Below are positions 1-6,298 of a stretch of DNA of 10,024 bases, piece by piece (the first letter of the stretch is position 1; each line of letters opens with the position of its first letter). Source of the stretch: Trueperaceae bacterium (GTDB lineage Bacteria; Deinococcota; Deinococci; Deinococcales; Trueperaceae); assembly GCA_011390455.1 (NCBI GenBank), contig JAABSI010000100.1, positions 1 to 10,024 of the forward strand, read 5' to 3'. A program made the translations under genes and the position numbers. The notes beneath the pieces are model-generated. The model worked only from the letters and a program-made list of their open reading frames with translations. It was not told the DNA's origin and did no database searches.

Positions 1-1
1 C

Positions 2-1429
2 GACGCACGCCTCGACTACCGCCCCGCGACCGGTCGAATCGGCGGCCGCGTCGGTGCCCAGGCGCGCTTCGCAGGGGATCCGGTGGACGTGGCCCTCGCG
101 TTCGGGTGGGACCTGGGCGAGCGTGACGTCGCGACGGGCGCGGTGGTCGCGTGGACCGCCGGGCCTTGGTCGTGGGAGCTCGATACGACGGTCGGTCTCG
201 GCTACGGCACGGACGAGCCAGGCCGGTGGCGCGCGGACGTGGCCCTGAGCAGCGCGTACGCCTTCGACCTGCCGGTTCCCGAGCCGCTCGTCGGCGCCGC
301 CGGCGGCCGCCGTTCGGGGGTGCTCGAGGGCCGGGCCGCGACCGATGCCGGTGAGCCGCTGGCGGGCGTGGTGGTGCGCGTCGGGCGGTTCCGCGCGGTC
401 ACCGACGATGCGGGCGCCTACCGCCTCGAGCTGGTGCCCGGCCGTTACGAGGTCGAGGTCGAGGTCGCCACCGTGCCGATCGCCTACCGGTTGACCTCCA
501 CGACCCGCGCAGCGGTCGAGATCGGGCTGCGGTCGACCACGACCTTCGACGTCCCGGTCGCACGCACGACCGTGTTGCGCGGCCGGCTGCTGGAGGACCG
601 GGATGGGGACGGCGTCGCCGACGACCCGGTTCGACCCGTCGCCGCCCGCGTGCGGGTGATCGACGCCGATGGCCTCGGCCGTTCGGTCGTGGTCGACGCG
701 GCCGGTGGCTTCGAGTTGCGCGGGCTGCCGGCCGGGGCAGCGCGGATCGAGGTCTTCGACCTGGCGCTTGGCGCGAGCGTGGTGGGGGAGCCGGTGCGCT
801 CGCTCGTTTTGGAGCCCGGCGTGCCCGCTGACCTGACGATCCTCGTGCGGCCGGTGCCGGCGCGAGTCGCGACGTTCGGTGGAGGCGCCCTGCGGGTCCG
901 GTCCGTGGTCGCCGAGGCCGTCCGCGTGCCGCCCGGGGCGGCGCCCTTGGTGCGGGTCGCGGTCGCCGGCGAGGCGGACGAGGTGGTCTTCGAGGTGGGT
1001 GCGGAGCGTGTGGCGCTCGCGCGGGACGGCGCGGGTTGGGTCGGTCGGGTGGTGGTACCGGCCTCGGCGGGTGCGGGGGTGTGGCCGTTCGAGGTGGTGG
1101 CGCGGTCGGGGGATGTCGTCGTGGGGCGGCGCGATCAGCTGATCGTCGACCCCGAAGCGGCGCTGTTCGACGCGTCCACGGACGGGCCGGTGCGCGCCGG
1201 GGCGGGCCTGCGGATCGACGTCATCGTGTACGCCTCGGCGGCGTCGGTCACGGTCGACGGTCCCTTCGGGGCACTCGCGCTCACTGAGGGCGAGCCTGGG
1301 CGCTGGACCGGGATGCTCCCCGTGCCCGCGGACGCGCCCGACGCGGTCGTGGAAGTCGCGTTGACCGTCACCACGGTCGACGACGTCGTCGCGACCGCGC
1401 CGCTCCGGTTCCGGGTGCTCGCTCCGTAA
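2..1429 (+). CDS. Outer-membrane beta-barrel end plus carboxypeptidase-regulatory-like and Ig-like domains (5' partial)
   Basis: The frame is open from the left edge to TAA at 1427, so the true start lies outside; 475 residues are visible. Residues 1-95 alternate polar and hydrophobic/aromatic residues in long strands separated by short acidic turns, as in the last strands of an outer-membrane beta-barrel. Residues about 105-158 form a carboxypeptidase-regulatory-like beta-sandwich (GxVxD..GxPLxGVxVxV, then T-DDAGxY). A second such domain (about 192-255) carries an EF-hand-like acidic loop, DRDGDGVADD, at 199-208, a likely calcium site. The last 180 residues look like two more Ig-like domains. 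It converges on a minus-strand fimbria-like operon 16 bp away, so an export or anchoring role for that system (usher equivalent) is possible. That is inference: I see no canonical usher C-terminal motif, and a generic surface protein is the alternative. Confidence 0.8.
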   Translation, partial: DARLDYRPATGRIGGRVGAQARFAGDPVDVALAFGWDLGERDVATGAVVAWTAGPWSWELDTTVGLGYGTDEPGRWRADVALSSAYAFDLPVPEPLVGAAGGRRSGVLEGRAATDAGEPLAGVVVRVGRFRAVTDDAGAYRLELVPGRYEVEVEVATVPIAYRLTSTTRAAVEIGLRSTTTFDVPVARTTVLRGRLLEDRDGDGVADDPVRPVAARVRVIDADGLGRSVVVDAAGGFELRGLPAGAARIEVFDLALGASVVGEPVRSLVLEPGVPADLTILVRPVPARVATFGGGALRVRSVVAEAVRVPPGAAPLVRVAVAGEADEVVFEVGAERVALARDGAGWVGRVVVPASAGAGVWPFEVVARSGDVVVGRRDQLIVDPEAALFDASTDGPVRAGAGLRIDVIVYASAASVTVDGPFGALALTEGEPGRWTGMLPVPADAPDAVVEVALTVTTVDDVVATAPLRFRVLAP

Positions 1430-1445
1430 GGCGCGGCGAGCGACG

Positions 1446-2390
1446 TCAGGGGTTGCGCGCCGCCTCGTAGCGGAGCTCGATGCGGTAGGCACCGGGGGAC
1501 TCGCTGCCGTCGACCACGAGCCCGAAGTCGTCGGGGGTGGCGAGCGTGACGAAGCCGTCCGTCGGCCCGGTCGCGACGAAGCGCCGCCCATCGGCCGCCG
1601 CGCCCGCGAGCGTGAGCCGTGGCGCGAGGCTCGCGGCGCCGATCGGCGCGTCGAGCGGCGTCGCCAGGACGGTGACCGTGTAGCCACTCGGGTGGTTGGT
1701 GCTCACCTCGAGGCGCGCGAAGTCGGCCGACGTCGGCGTTAGCGGGTTCCCCGACGCGACGGCGTCGAGGTAGGTCATCGGCGACGCGGCGTACTCGAAG
1801 CGCAGCGTCGCGCTTCCCGAGGCAGGTGCGCCGGCCCAGCGGATCGCCAGGAAGGTCGGCAGACCGACCTGGGTCGCGTGCGTGGCGGTCTGGGTCGTGC
1901 CGCGGATCTGGTACGTCACCGGGGTCGTGAACGTCCCCGCGGCCTCGTCGCCGCCGAGCCGCAAGCGGTAGCTCGCCGTCACGCGAACGCGGGCCTGGTT
2001 GGCCTGGCTCTGGTCGAACAGCGCGGTCGCGCCCTCGCTCACCTCGGTCCAGCCGGTCTGGAGGTACGTGGTGCGCCCGTCGACGCTGGTCACCGTCAGC
2101 TGCACCTCGAGCGTGGGCCCACCGACGGGCGTCCAGCCGTCGAGCGCGACGTCGAGGACGTAGACGCGGTTGGGGTTCTGGCGTCGGACGTCGAAGACGA
2201 CCCCGGGGCCGGGGTCCTGCGCGACCACGTTGCAGCCGGGGCATCCCTGAGCGGCCGCGAGGTCGGCGTCGGTGACGGTGAAGGTCACCGGCCCGAGCGA
2301 GACGGGGCTGAGGCGCGCCACCTGGGCCTGCGCGCTGCCTGCGAGCGCCAGCACGGCCACGAGCAGTACCAAGCTGGCGCCGCGGCTCAC
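1446..2390 (-). CDS. Secreted two-domain fimbrial tip/adhesin-like protein
   Basis: This 314-residue protein has a signal peptide ending in AQA|QV near residue 23. It appears to contain two successive beta-rich domains. Domain 1 (about 24-163) ends in GGDEAAGTFTTPVTYQI. Domain 2 (about 171-314) opens with HATQVGLPTFLAIRW and ends in DGSESPGAYRIELRYE. Both ends match the C-terminal strand of the small subunits upstream, and the opening of domain 2 resembles their N-terminal strand. The protein therefore looks like an extra N-terminal domain joined to a subunit domain, the layout of tip adhesins in chaperone-usher pili. The only cysteines are a C-P-G-C pair at 50-53, which could be a disulfide or metal site. 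Its GTG start overlaps the chaperone stop (GTGA), so translation is probably coupled, and it is the last gene of the cluster. I do not recognise a named family; the adhesin role is inferred from architecture. Confidence 0.8.
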   Translation of the reverse strand: MSRGASLVLLVAVLALAGSAQAQVARLSPVSLGPVTFTVTDADLAAAQGCPGCNVVAQDPGPGVVFDVRRQNPNRVYVLDVALDGWTPVGGPTLEVQLTVTSVDGRTTYLQTGWTEVSEGATALFDQSQANQARVRVTASYRLRLGGDEAAGTFTTPVTYQIRGTTQTATHATQVGLPTFLAIRWAGAPASGSATLRFEYAASPMTYLDAVASGNPLTPTSADFARLEVSTNHPSGYTVTVLATPLDAPIGAASLAPRLTLAGAAADGRRFVATGPTDGFVTLATPDDFGLVVDGSESPGAYRIELRYEAARNP

Positions 2391-3181
2391 GGGATCTCGA
2401 GGGTCAGTTCGCCGGCGAGCAGCCCTCCGCGGTCGTCCTCGATCAGGGCGAGCACCACGTAGAAGCCGGACTCCAGGTCGTCGGGCAGTTGGAAGCGGAC
2501 CTCACGCTCGGACTCGCGCAGGACGGGCACGTCGGGTACGGGCAGACGGTGCACAACCTCGCCCGCTTCGTTACGCAGCTCGATCACGCCGCCGAGCCGC
2601 ATGACGGTGTTGCCCGTGTTCATGACGACCGCCGCGAGCGTCGTGTCGTCGGCGCGGTAGAGGTCGACGAGCTCCGAGCCAGTGCGCTCCGTGCCGGTGA
2701 CCGTGACGTACACGGTTAGGCCGACGCGGGTGGTCGTCGTGACGCCGACGCCGGGCGTGTCGGTGGGCGGGGGGACGACGGTGAAGAAGACCATCGCTTG
2801 GTGCGTGCCTTCGGCGTCCGGCGGGACGGTGACCTCCAAGCGGAGCTCGCGGCTGCTCGCCGGGTCGAGCACGAACGCGTCCGACTCGAGCGTCAACCAG
2901 CCGGTTGCGGATTCCGGGAGCGTTCCCGGCGCGAGGAAGCTGATGTCGCCGGCGATATCGAGGAACCAATCGCTCAGGGTCGCTTCGATCGACTGCTCGC
3001 TGGCGGCGCTGGTCAGGACGCTGAAGGTGGCCGTGACCGTGCCCCCCGCGGGCGCGGCGAGCGCGAGGCGCGGCGGTGTCAGCCCGATGTCGGAGCCCCA
3101 CGCAGGAGCGCCAAGAAGCAGGGTGAGGAGAAGCGCGATCGGAAGGCGGTGCATGCGCGAGTGTACGGAGGCAGCGTTCAC
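2387..3181 (-). CDS. PapD-like periplasmic fimbrial chaperone
   Basis: This protein is predicted to be exported by a signal peptide (hydrophobic run IALLLTLLLGAPAWG) and to form two Ig-like domains, the design of periplasmic pilus chaperones. Domain 1 (IGLTPPRLALAAPAGG onward) has the chaperone-like order of an N-terminal strand, a W in a loop (LSDWF) and a segment F-x-L-x-P-x-S-S-R-E-L-R-L, like the F-x-[IV]-x-P-x-x-x-x-[IL] region of PapD proteins. It then has VTVPPDAEG and the strand QAMVFFTV. Domain 2 starts near GSELVDLYRADD. Total length (about 255-264 residues) fits the family. The GTG at 3181 overlaps the ancestral stop of the preceding subunit gene (GTGA). An ATG at 3154 gives a shorter leader, but neither start has a clear ribosome binding site. 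The gene sits between subunit genes and a tip-like gene. Sequence similarity to classical PapD is low; a DUF916-like surface protein is the alternative. Confidence 0.75.
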   Translation of the reverse strand: MNAASVHSRMHRLPIALLLTLLLGAPAWGSDIGLTPPRLALAAPAGGTVTATFSVLTSAASEQSIEATLSDWFLDIAGDISFLAPGTLPESATGWLTLESDAFVLDPASSRELRLEVTVPPDAEGTHQAMVFFTVVPPPTDTPGVGVTTTTRVGLTVYVTVTGTERTGSELVDLYRADDTTLAAVVMNTGNTVMRLGGVIELRNEAGEVVHRLPVPDVPVLRESEREVRFQLPDDLESGFYVVLALIEDDRGGLLAGELTLEIP

Positions 3182-3384
3182 GGGAACGTGAGGTAGTACG
3201 TCACGGTCGTCGTGTAGGTGCCGGCGTCCTCATCGCCGTCGACGGCCAAGGAATGGCCCCTGCCGCTGAAGCCGAGGCTGCGCCAGCCGCTGTGGTCCCG
3301 AAGAGACTCCCTCCCGATGCGCCGTGGTGCGATCACAAGGGTCCAGGACGTTTCGTGGTTTCGGAGGAACCAGAAGGCTCTTGG
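3178..3384 (-). pseudogene. Frame-displaced C-terminal part of the subunit gene at 3333-3791
   Basis: In the frame whose codons start at 3384, 3381 and so on, there is an open stretch down to TGA at 3180-3178. It encodes a typical subunit C-terminus: SGWRSLGFSG, a short linker, then DGDEDAGTYTTTVTYYLTFP. The neighbouring subunit at 3894-4436 has RGWNSLGFG, then DGTETAGEYSATVVYTLTAP, at the same place. This stretch has no start codon of its own with a ribosome binding site. Its TGA overlaps the GTG of the chaperone gene (GTGA), as expected if the ancestral subunit gene ended here. It is best read as the severed end of the upstream gene rather than a separate gene. Confidence 0.75.
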
Positions 3385-3791
3385 TTAGCGTTCTGGGTGA
3401 GACCGGAGACGCTGCCGCGGTTCACGCGCAAATCGTCGAGCTCGAGGCCAGTGCTACTTCCCGACCCCGAATATGCGAAGGCCGTGGCCTCGACATAAAC
3501 GGAGTACAGGCCAAGGCCATTGACGTTCACCTCGATGTCGTCGAAGCGACTGATAGCGGTGGGGGGGAGGCGCACACTTGTCTCCGCGGCCGACATGAAA
3601 GAGGTATGCCCGTCGGCGTAGCCGAACTCGACCGCTCGTGGACCGGTACCCGCGCCGACCAAGCGGATCCCGATCGTCGTTGGAATCACGACCGAGACGT
3701 CGTGGTCGACGGATTGGGCGACGGCGGGTACAGCCGAGATTACCGTTGCTGCCAGGAGGATGAGGGTTCGCAGGAGGATGTGTGCTGTCAT
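3333..3791 (-). CDS. Secreted fimbrial-subunit-like protein, C-terminus lost by frameshift
   Basis: The ATG at 3791 is preceded by a near-perfect ribosome binding site, AGGAGGTG at 3806-3799. The product begins with a signal peptide ending in AVPAVAQ|S and continues with the family strand VDHDVSVVIP, then a beta-rich body with ELDDLRV (compare TADDLEI in the neighbour). After about residue 143 the translation degenerates (ETTKRPGPL, then TGA at 3335-3333) and lacks the conserved closing strand DGxExxGxY...VxYxL. That strand is present downstream in another frame. A one-base loss, or a -1 recoding event, between about 3384 and 3334 would join the parts into a protein of roughly 204 residues. 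Without the closing strand the Ig-like fold would probably be incomplete. Inactivated gene, phase-variable gene, recoding and sequencing error cannot be separated here. Confidence 0.75.
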   Translation of the reverse strand: MTAHILLRTLILLAATVISAVPAVAQSVDHDVSVVIPTTIGIRLVGAGTGPRAVEFGYADGHTSFMSAAETSVRLPPTAISRFDDIEVNVNGLGLYSVYVEATAFAYSGSGSSTGLELDDLRVNRGSVSGLTQNANQEPSGSSETTKRPGPL

Positions 3792-3842
3792 CGAGGTTCA
3801 CCTCCTGCGGAGCCGGGAAGGTCGGGCTTCGCTACCAAGGAA

Positions 3843-3875
3843 GGGCTCGACGACGCTCACGGCGTCGCCGAGCCC
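3843..3875. other. Strong intercistronic hairpin between two subunit genes
   Basis: GGGCTCG (3843-3849) pairs with CGAGCCC (3869-3875), and CGACG (3851-3855) with CGTCG (3863-3867). There is one internal mismatch and a 7-nt loop: 12 base pairs in all. It begins about 18 nt after the stop of the minus-strand subunit gene that ends at 3894. On the transcribed strand it is followed by TTCCTTGG rather than a T-run. It is therefore more likely a weak terminator or an RNA-stabilising element that sets subunit stoichiometry than a full intrinsic terminator. Confidence 0.5.
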
Positions 3876-3893
3876 CTCGGAGAGCATTAGGCT

Positions 3894-4436
3894 TCAGGGG
3901 GCCGTGAGGGTGTAGACCACCGTCGCGCTGTATTCTCCAGCGGTCTCGGTGCCGTCCAACGTGAGCTCGAAGTCGATTGGACCGAAGCCGAGGCTGTTCC
4001 AGCCTCGGGCTTCAGCGTTCAGGTCGTCCCAAGCCGCGATCTCGAGGTCATCAGCGGTCAGGTTGAAGCTGCTGGCGATGGCGTCCGTTCCGGACGGCGT
4101 GACCACGATCTTGGACCAGTCGAAGCCGGTTTCGCCGGTCACCGACACGGTGACGTCCCACGAGGACTCGCGGTTCTGGAAGACTTGGACGTCCGCCCAA
4201 TCGCGGGTGGCGAGGTTGCTCGGACCATAGCTGCCTGCGAAGTCTGCGGCGTCGCCGGTGATGTTGAACTCGAGGTCGAGGTTCGTGTCGACAGGCGCGC
4301 GGCTCGAGCCGTCGGTGAAGCGGATCGTGACGACCTCGGGGATGTCGACGGTGACATCGTGCTCGACCTGGCCAAGCACCGCTCCGAACGAACCGAGAAC
4401 GAACATGGCGAGCGTGACGATCAGGTACTTCTTCAT
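3894..4436 (-). CDS. Secreted fimbrial-major-subunit-like protein
   Basis: This is the intact member of the subunit family, 180 residues. The ATG at 4436 follows AGGAGA (4448-4443) by 6 nt. A signal peptide (MKKYLIVTLAMFVLGSFGAV) is followed by VEHDVTVDIP, a strand of alternating hydrophobic residues. The body includes the strand VQVFQNRESSWDVTVSV and the segment RGWNSLGFG. It closes with DGTETAGEYSATVVYTLTAP, as expected of a final beta-strand. It has no cysteines, so no disulfide as in classical PapA-type pilins. Non-coding stretches containing inverted repeats lie on both sides, unlike the tightly coupled genes further downstream. Export by Sec and assembly outside the cell with the linked chaperone is inferred from context. 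It resembles an Ig-like fimbrial or spore-coat-U-type subunit only in general design; a non-polymerising surface protein cannot be excluded. Confidence 0.8.
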   Translation of the reverse strand: MKKYLIVTLAMFVLGSFGAVLGQVEHDVTVDIPEVVTIRFTDGSSRAPVDTNLDLEFNITGDAADFAGSYGPSNLATRDWADVQVFQNRESSWDVTVSVTGETGFDWSKIVVTPSGTDAIASSFNLTADDLEIAAWDDLNAEARGWNSLGFGPIDFELTLDGTETAGEYSATVVYTLTAP

Positions 4437-4626
4437 GGGGAATCTCCTGCACCTTCTGGTGGTTGCGCTACTCGCTCCCTCCAGCCCAAGCGCCCAGTTA
4501 CGGGTTGGAGTTCATCGCGTCCGAAGGGGGTGTTGGCCGCAGGTCGTGGTTTGGCGGCCCCCCGTTTCGATGGACGGAGTCTCGCAGTCCGGCTCTTACG
4601 AGCGCCTTACTTTCGGGCCGACAGGG

Positions 4627-4682
4627 GCGTGAGGTTTCTTGCATCGCCGGGCGGGCCCAGTGTGGCGTGAAGAACCTCACGC
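4627..4682. other. Nested inverted repeats downstream of the first subunit gene
   Basis: GCGTGAGGTTTCTT (4627-4640) is the reverse complement of AAGAACCTCACGC (4670-4682) apart from one bulged T. The right arm also contains a self-complementary hairpin: GCGTGA (4665-4670), a 6-nt loop, then TCACGC (4677-4682). The two foldings share bases and exclude each other. They lie 18 nt past the stop of the minus-strand gene ending at 4701. There is no T-run after either stem. Flanking copies of CAGTGTG begin just before and at the end of the small hairpin (4659-4665, 4682-4688). Confidence 0.45.
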
Positions 4683-4700
4683 AGTGTGTCGCGCACGTGC

Positions 4701-5171
4701 CTACGGTCGCGTCAGGGTATACACGACGGTCCCCGAGTAGTGTCCATTGGAAAGGACATGCGCGACGCCGTAGGCCACCTCGAAGACCGTCCAGTCGCGG
4801 CTCGCATCGCCGGTCGCGAGGCGTGCGCCCGTGCAGAGGTCGAGCCATGGGCCTTCGGCGAGGCGCCCGTTCAGCTCCAAGGCTTCGCTGCCGACGGCCG
4901 CGTGGAAGCGCGCGTCGAGGTGCCAGGCGCTGTTGGCCCGCACCGCCACCCGGGTGGCGCGCGGGTCGATGGTGGTGACGCCGGTGCGGGCGTGGACGCG
5001 GACGTCGACCGAGCCCTCGTCGGCGGTACGGCCGTCGTCGAGCCGGAGCCGGAGGACGACGGGGATGGAGACCGAGACGCGGTGGCTGGTGGTGCTCTGG
5101 GCCCACGCGGCCGACGGGAGGGCCAACGCCAGGCTCAGCGTGAGGATCTTCGAGAGCTCCAGGTGACGCAT
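4701..5171 (-). CDS. Secreted fimbrial-subunit-like protein, first gene of the cluster
   Basis: This 156-residue protein starts at ATG 5171, which lies 8 nt after AGGAG (5184-5180). A GTG at 5180 would overlap the ribosome binding site and is rejected as start. The signal peptide (KILTLSLALALPSAAWA|Q) is followed by SHRVSVSIPVVLRLRLDDG, matching the N-terminal strand of the other two subunits. The middle has RVAVRANSAWHLDARF, comparable to the V-x-V-x-x-N-x-x-S-W strand of the neighbour. It ends with NGHYSGTVVYTLTRP, the shared closing strand, but lacks the DGxE turn before it, so it is the most divergent of the three. One cysteine remains after cleavage. It could be a minor, initiating or anchoring subunit. 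It heads the minus-strand cluster behind a 377-bp leader, but inverted repeats follow its stop, so co-transcription with 4436 is likely but not certain. Confidence 0.78.
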   Translation of the reverse strand: MRHLELSKILTLSLALALPSAAWAQSTTSHRVSVSIPVVLRLRLDDGRTADEGSVDVRVHARTGVTTIDPRATRVAVRANSAWHLDARFHAAVGSEALELNGRLAEGPWLDLCTGARLATGDASRDWTVFEVAYGVAHVLSNGHYSGTVVYTLTRP

Positions 5172-5179
5172 CCGAACCA

Positions 5180-5185
5180 CTCCTT
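5180..5185 (-). promoter_or_regulatory. Ribosome binding site fixing the start of the first subunit gene
   Basis: The minus strand reads AAGGAG, 8 nt before ATG 5171. It overlaps the in-frame GTG at 5180-5178, which therefore cannot be the start. This removes three residues from the longest open frame. Confidence 0.7.
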
Positions 5186-5458
5186 AGTGTGGTCGGGATG
5201 CAACCCGTTGTCGGTGTCGTCTGCCGTGCCCGGGTGCGGAGGAGCGACGATCGACGTGCGCCCTTCGCGGGCCATCGTGCCGTGCAGACGCCATTCGGCC
5301 GGTTGCATCACTGGCTCCCCGAGTCCCTTGATGCCCAGATGGGGATACTCGGTTCGTCGCCTCCGAACGTCTCTGCGTTCGTCCTGGGGCGCGTGGAGGG
5401 TGCCGGTGGCGGCCGCCGTCGGGCGGTCGCCGTCCATCACCCATCGCGGGGAGCGCTC

Positions 5459-5492
5459 AGCCCGGTCGTCGCGCCCAAACGCTGGCCGGGCT
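5459..5492 (-). terminator. Terminator-like hairpin after the TVP38-type gene
   Basis: AGCCCGG (5459-5465) and CCGGGCT (5486-5492) form a perfect 7-bp stem, with a possible inner GCG/CGC stem in the 20-nt loop. It lies about 57 nt past the stop at 5549. In the direction of transcription it is followed by the palindrome GAGCGCTC (5451-5458). There is no T-run, so termination is only suggested. Confidence 0.3.
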
Positions 5493-5548
5493 TCGTGGCG
5501 CGGTAACCCCATTGTGGGATTCTCCGCTCTCGGAACTCTGACAGCGCA

Positions 5549-6298
5549 TCAGGGCGACGGGACCTCGTGCGGCCGGTTGCGCCTTCGCAACCACGATGCC
5601 AGGGCCAGGCTGACCGCGAAGAGGCCGAGCGCGAGCCATAGCGTCGTGCCGTCGACGGCCACCTTGGCCCCCACGAGACTGCCCTCGACCGACGCCCCGG
5701 CGAGGACGGCCGACGTCATCGTCAGCGTGTTGCCCACGACGATACCGGCGAGGAAGACGGGGAAACGGATCCGTAGCAGGCCCGCCGGCAGGTTGACCGC
5801 GTCGGCGTGGAGGTACATCAGGCCGCCGGCGACCACGCTCTCGAAGCTGCGCCGCCGCAGCGCGCCAACGAGGGGCCAGCGCACCGACAGGCCGCCCGCG
5901 AGCCCGGCGGTGCCGAGCAGGCGCCCGATGCCGTAGCCGATCGAGGCGGAGGCGAGCGTGCCGGTCATGGCGAGTGCCAGGCCCGGCAGGGCGCCGAGGA
6001 CGAAGCCGGAGGTGAGGTTGACGACCGTGATGGGCACGAGCAGCAGCGGGCGCATGAGGTACAGCGCGAGCACGCCCACGGGCGCCCAGGGGCGGGTGGC
6101 CAGCTGCTCGATGCTGGTGAGCAGGTAGTCGACCGGTCCGACGTCGGCCTGTCGTGCCCCCTGCCAGAAGGCGACGAGCAGGAGCGACCAGACGGTCAGG
6201 GCCATGGCGCGCGTGGCGGTCCGCAGGCGCGGCCCGCGTCCGCCGGCGATGGCGAGGCGGTCTCCGGAGGGCGGCATCGCTCGTCCGGTCCGGCGCAC
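5549..6298 (-). CDS. TVP38/TMEM64 (DedA-like, VTT domain) membrane protein
   Basis: This is a 249-residue integral membrane protein. Hydrophobic segments lie near residues 33-48, 73-95, 97-127, 157-165, 180-203 and 219-238. The central part has the VTT-domain pattern: a proline-rich entry helix (RPLLLVPITVVNLTSGFVLG), a small-residue stretch, then GTLASASIGYGIGRLLG. A later segment, RIRFPVFLAGIVVGN, corresponds to the second re-entrant half. Proteins of this fold are linked to lipid scrambling or to flipping of lipid carriers. The substrate here is not visible from the sequence. The GTG at 6298 directly follows the stop of the phosphatidylcholine-synthase-like gene, so the two form an operon. 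An ATG at 6277 would shorten the arginine-rich N-terminus; neither start has a good ribosome binding site. Pairing with a phospholipid synthase fits a role in moving phospholipid between leaflets, which is inference. Confidence 0.8.
   Translation of the reverse strand: MRRTGRAMPPSGDRLAIAGGRGPRLRTATRAMALTVWSLLLVAFWQGARQADVGPVDYLLTSIEQLATRPWAPVGVLALYLMRPLLLVPITVVNLTSGFVLGALPGLALAMTGTLASASIGYGIGRLLGTAGLAGGLSVRWPLVGALRRRSFESVVAGGLMYLHADAVNLPAGLLRIRFPVFLAGIVVGNTLTMTSAVLAGASVEGSLVGAKVAVDGTTLWLALGLFAVSLALASWLRRRNRPHEVPSP

Larger units (their letters stand above)
5172..5548 (-). promoter_or_regulatory. 377-bp non-coding leader of the fimbria-like cluster
   Basis: I find no convincing gene on either strand; the open frames here are GC-rich shadows without family features. 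I also see no clear -35/-10 pair for the minus-strand genes. On the transcribed (minus) strand there are several hairpins. GCATCA (5305-5310) pairs with TGATGC (5329-5334) around an inner CTC/GAG stem. CGAACG (5364-5369) pairs with CGTTCG (5376-5381). A 7-bp stem lies at 5459-5492. The promoter and any regulatory RNA of the cluster should be in this stretch. Confidence 0.4.

Noticed and set aside
1135..2244. Long minus-strand open frame overlapping the tip-like gene and the partial plus-strand gene
   Set aside because: It is arginine/proline-rich shadow sequence with no signal peptide; the frame ending at 1446 has a signal peptide, domain motifs and a GTGA overlap.
3334..3384. Programmed -1 frameshift site in the broken subunit gene
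   Set aside because: No slippery heptamer was found in the shared open interval; kept only as one of several explanations.
5305..5334. Possible cyclic-di-GMP riboswitch, suggested by a GATGCAA-type segment near CCGGCC in the leader
   Set aside because: The GEMM core (CACGCACAGGGCAAACC and GACGCAAAGCC segments with a tetraloop/receptor pair) is not present.
5135..5512. Minus-strand open frame of 125 codons in the leader of the fimbria-like cluster
   Set aside because: It overlaps the start of the first subunit gene out of frame, has no recognisable domain and shows a biased R/P/G composition; treated as non-coding.
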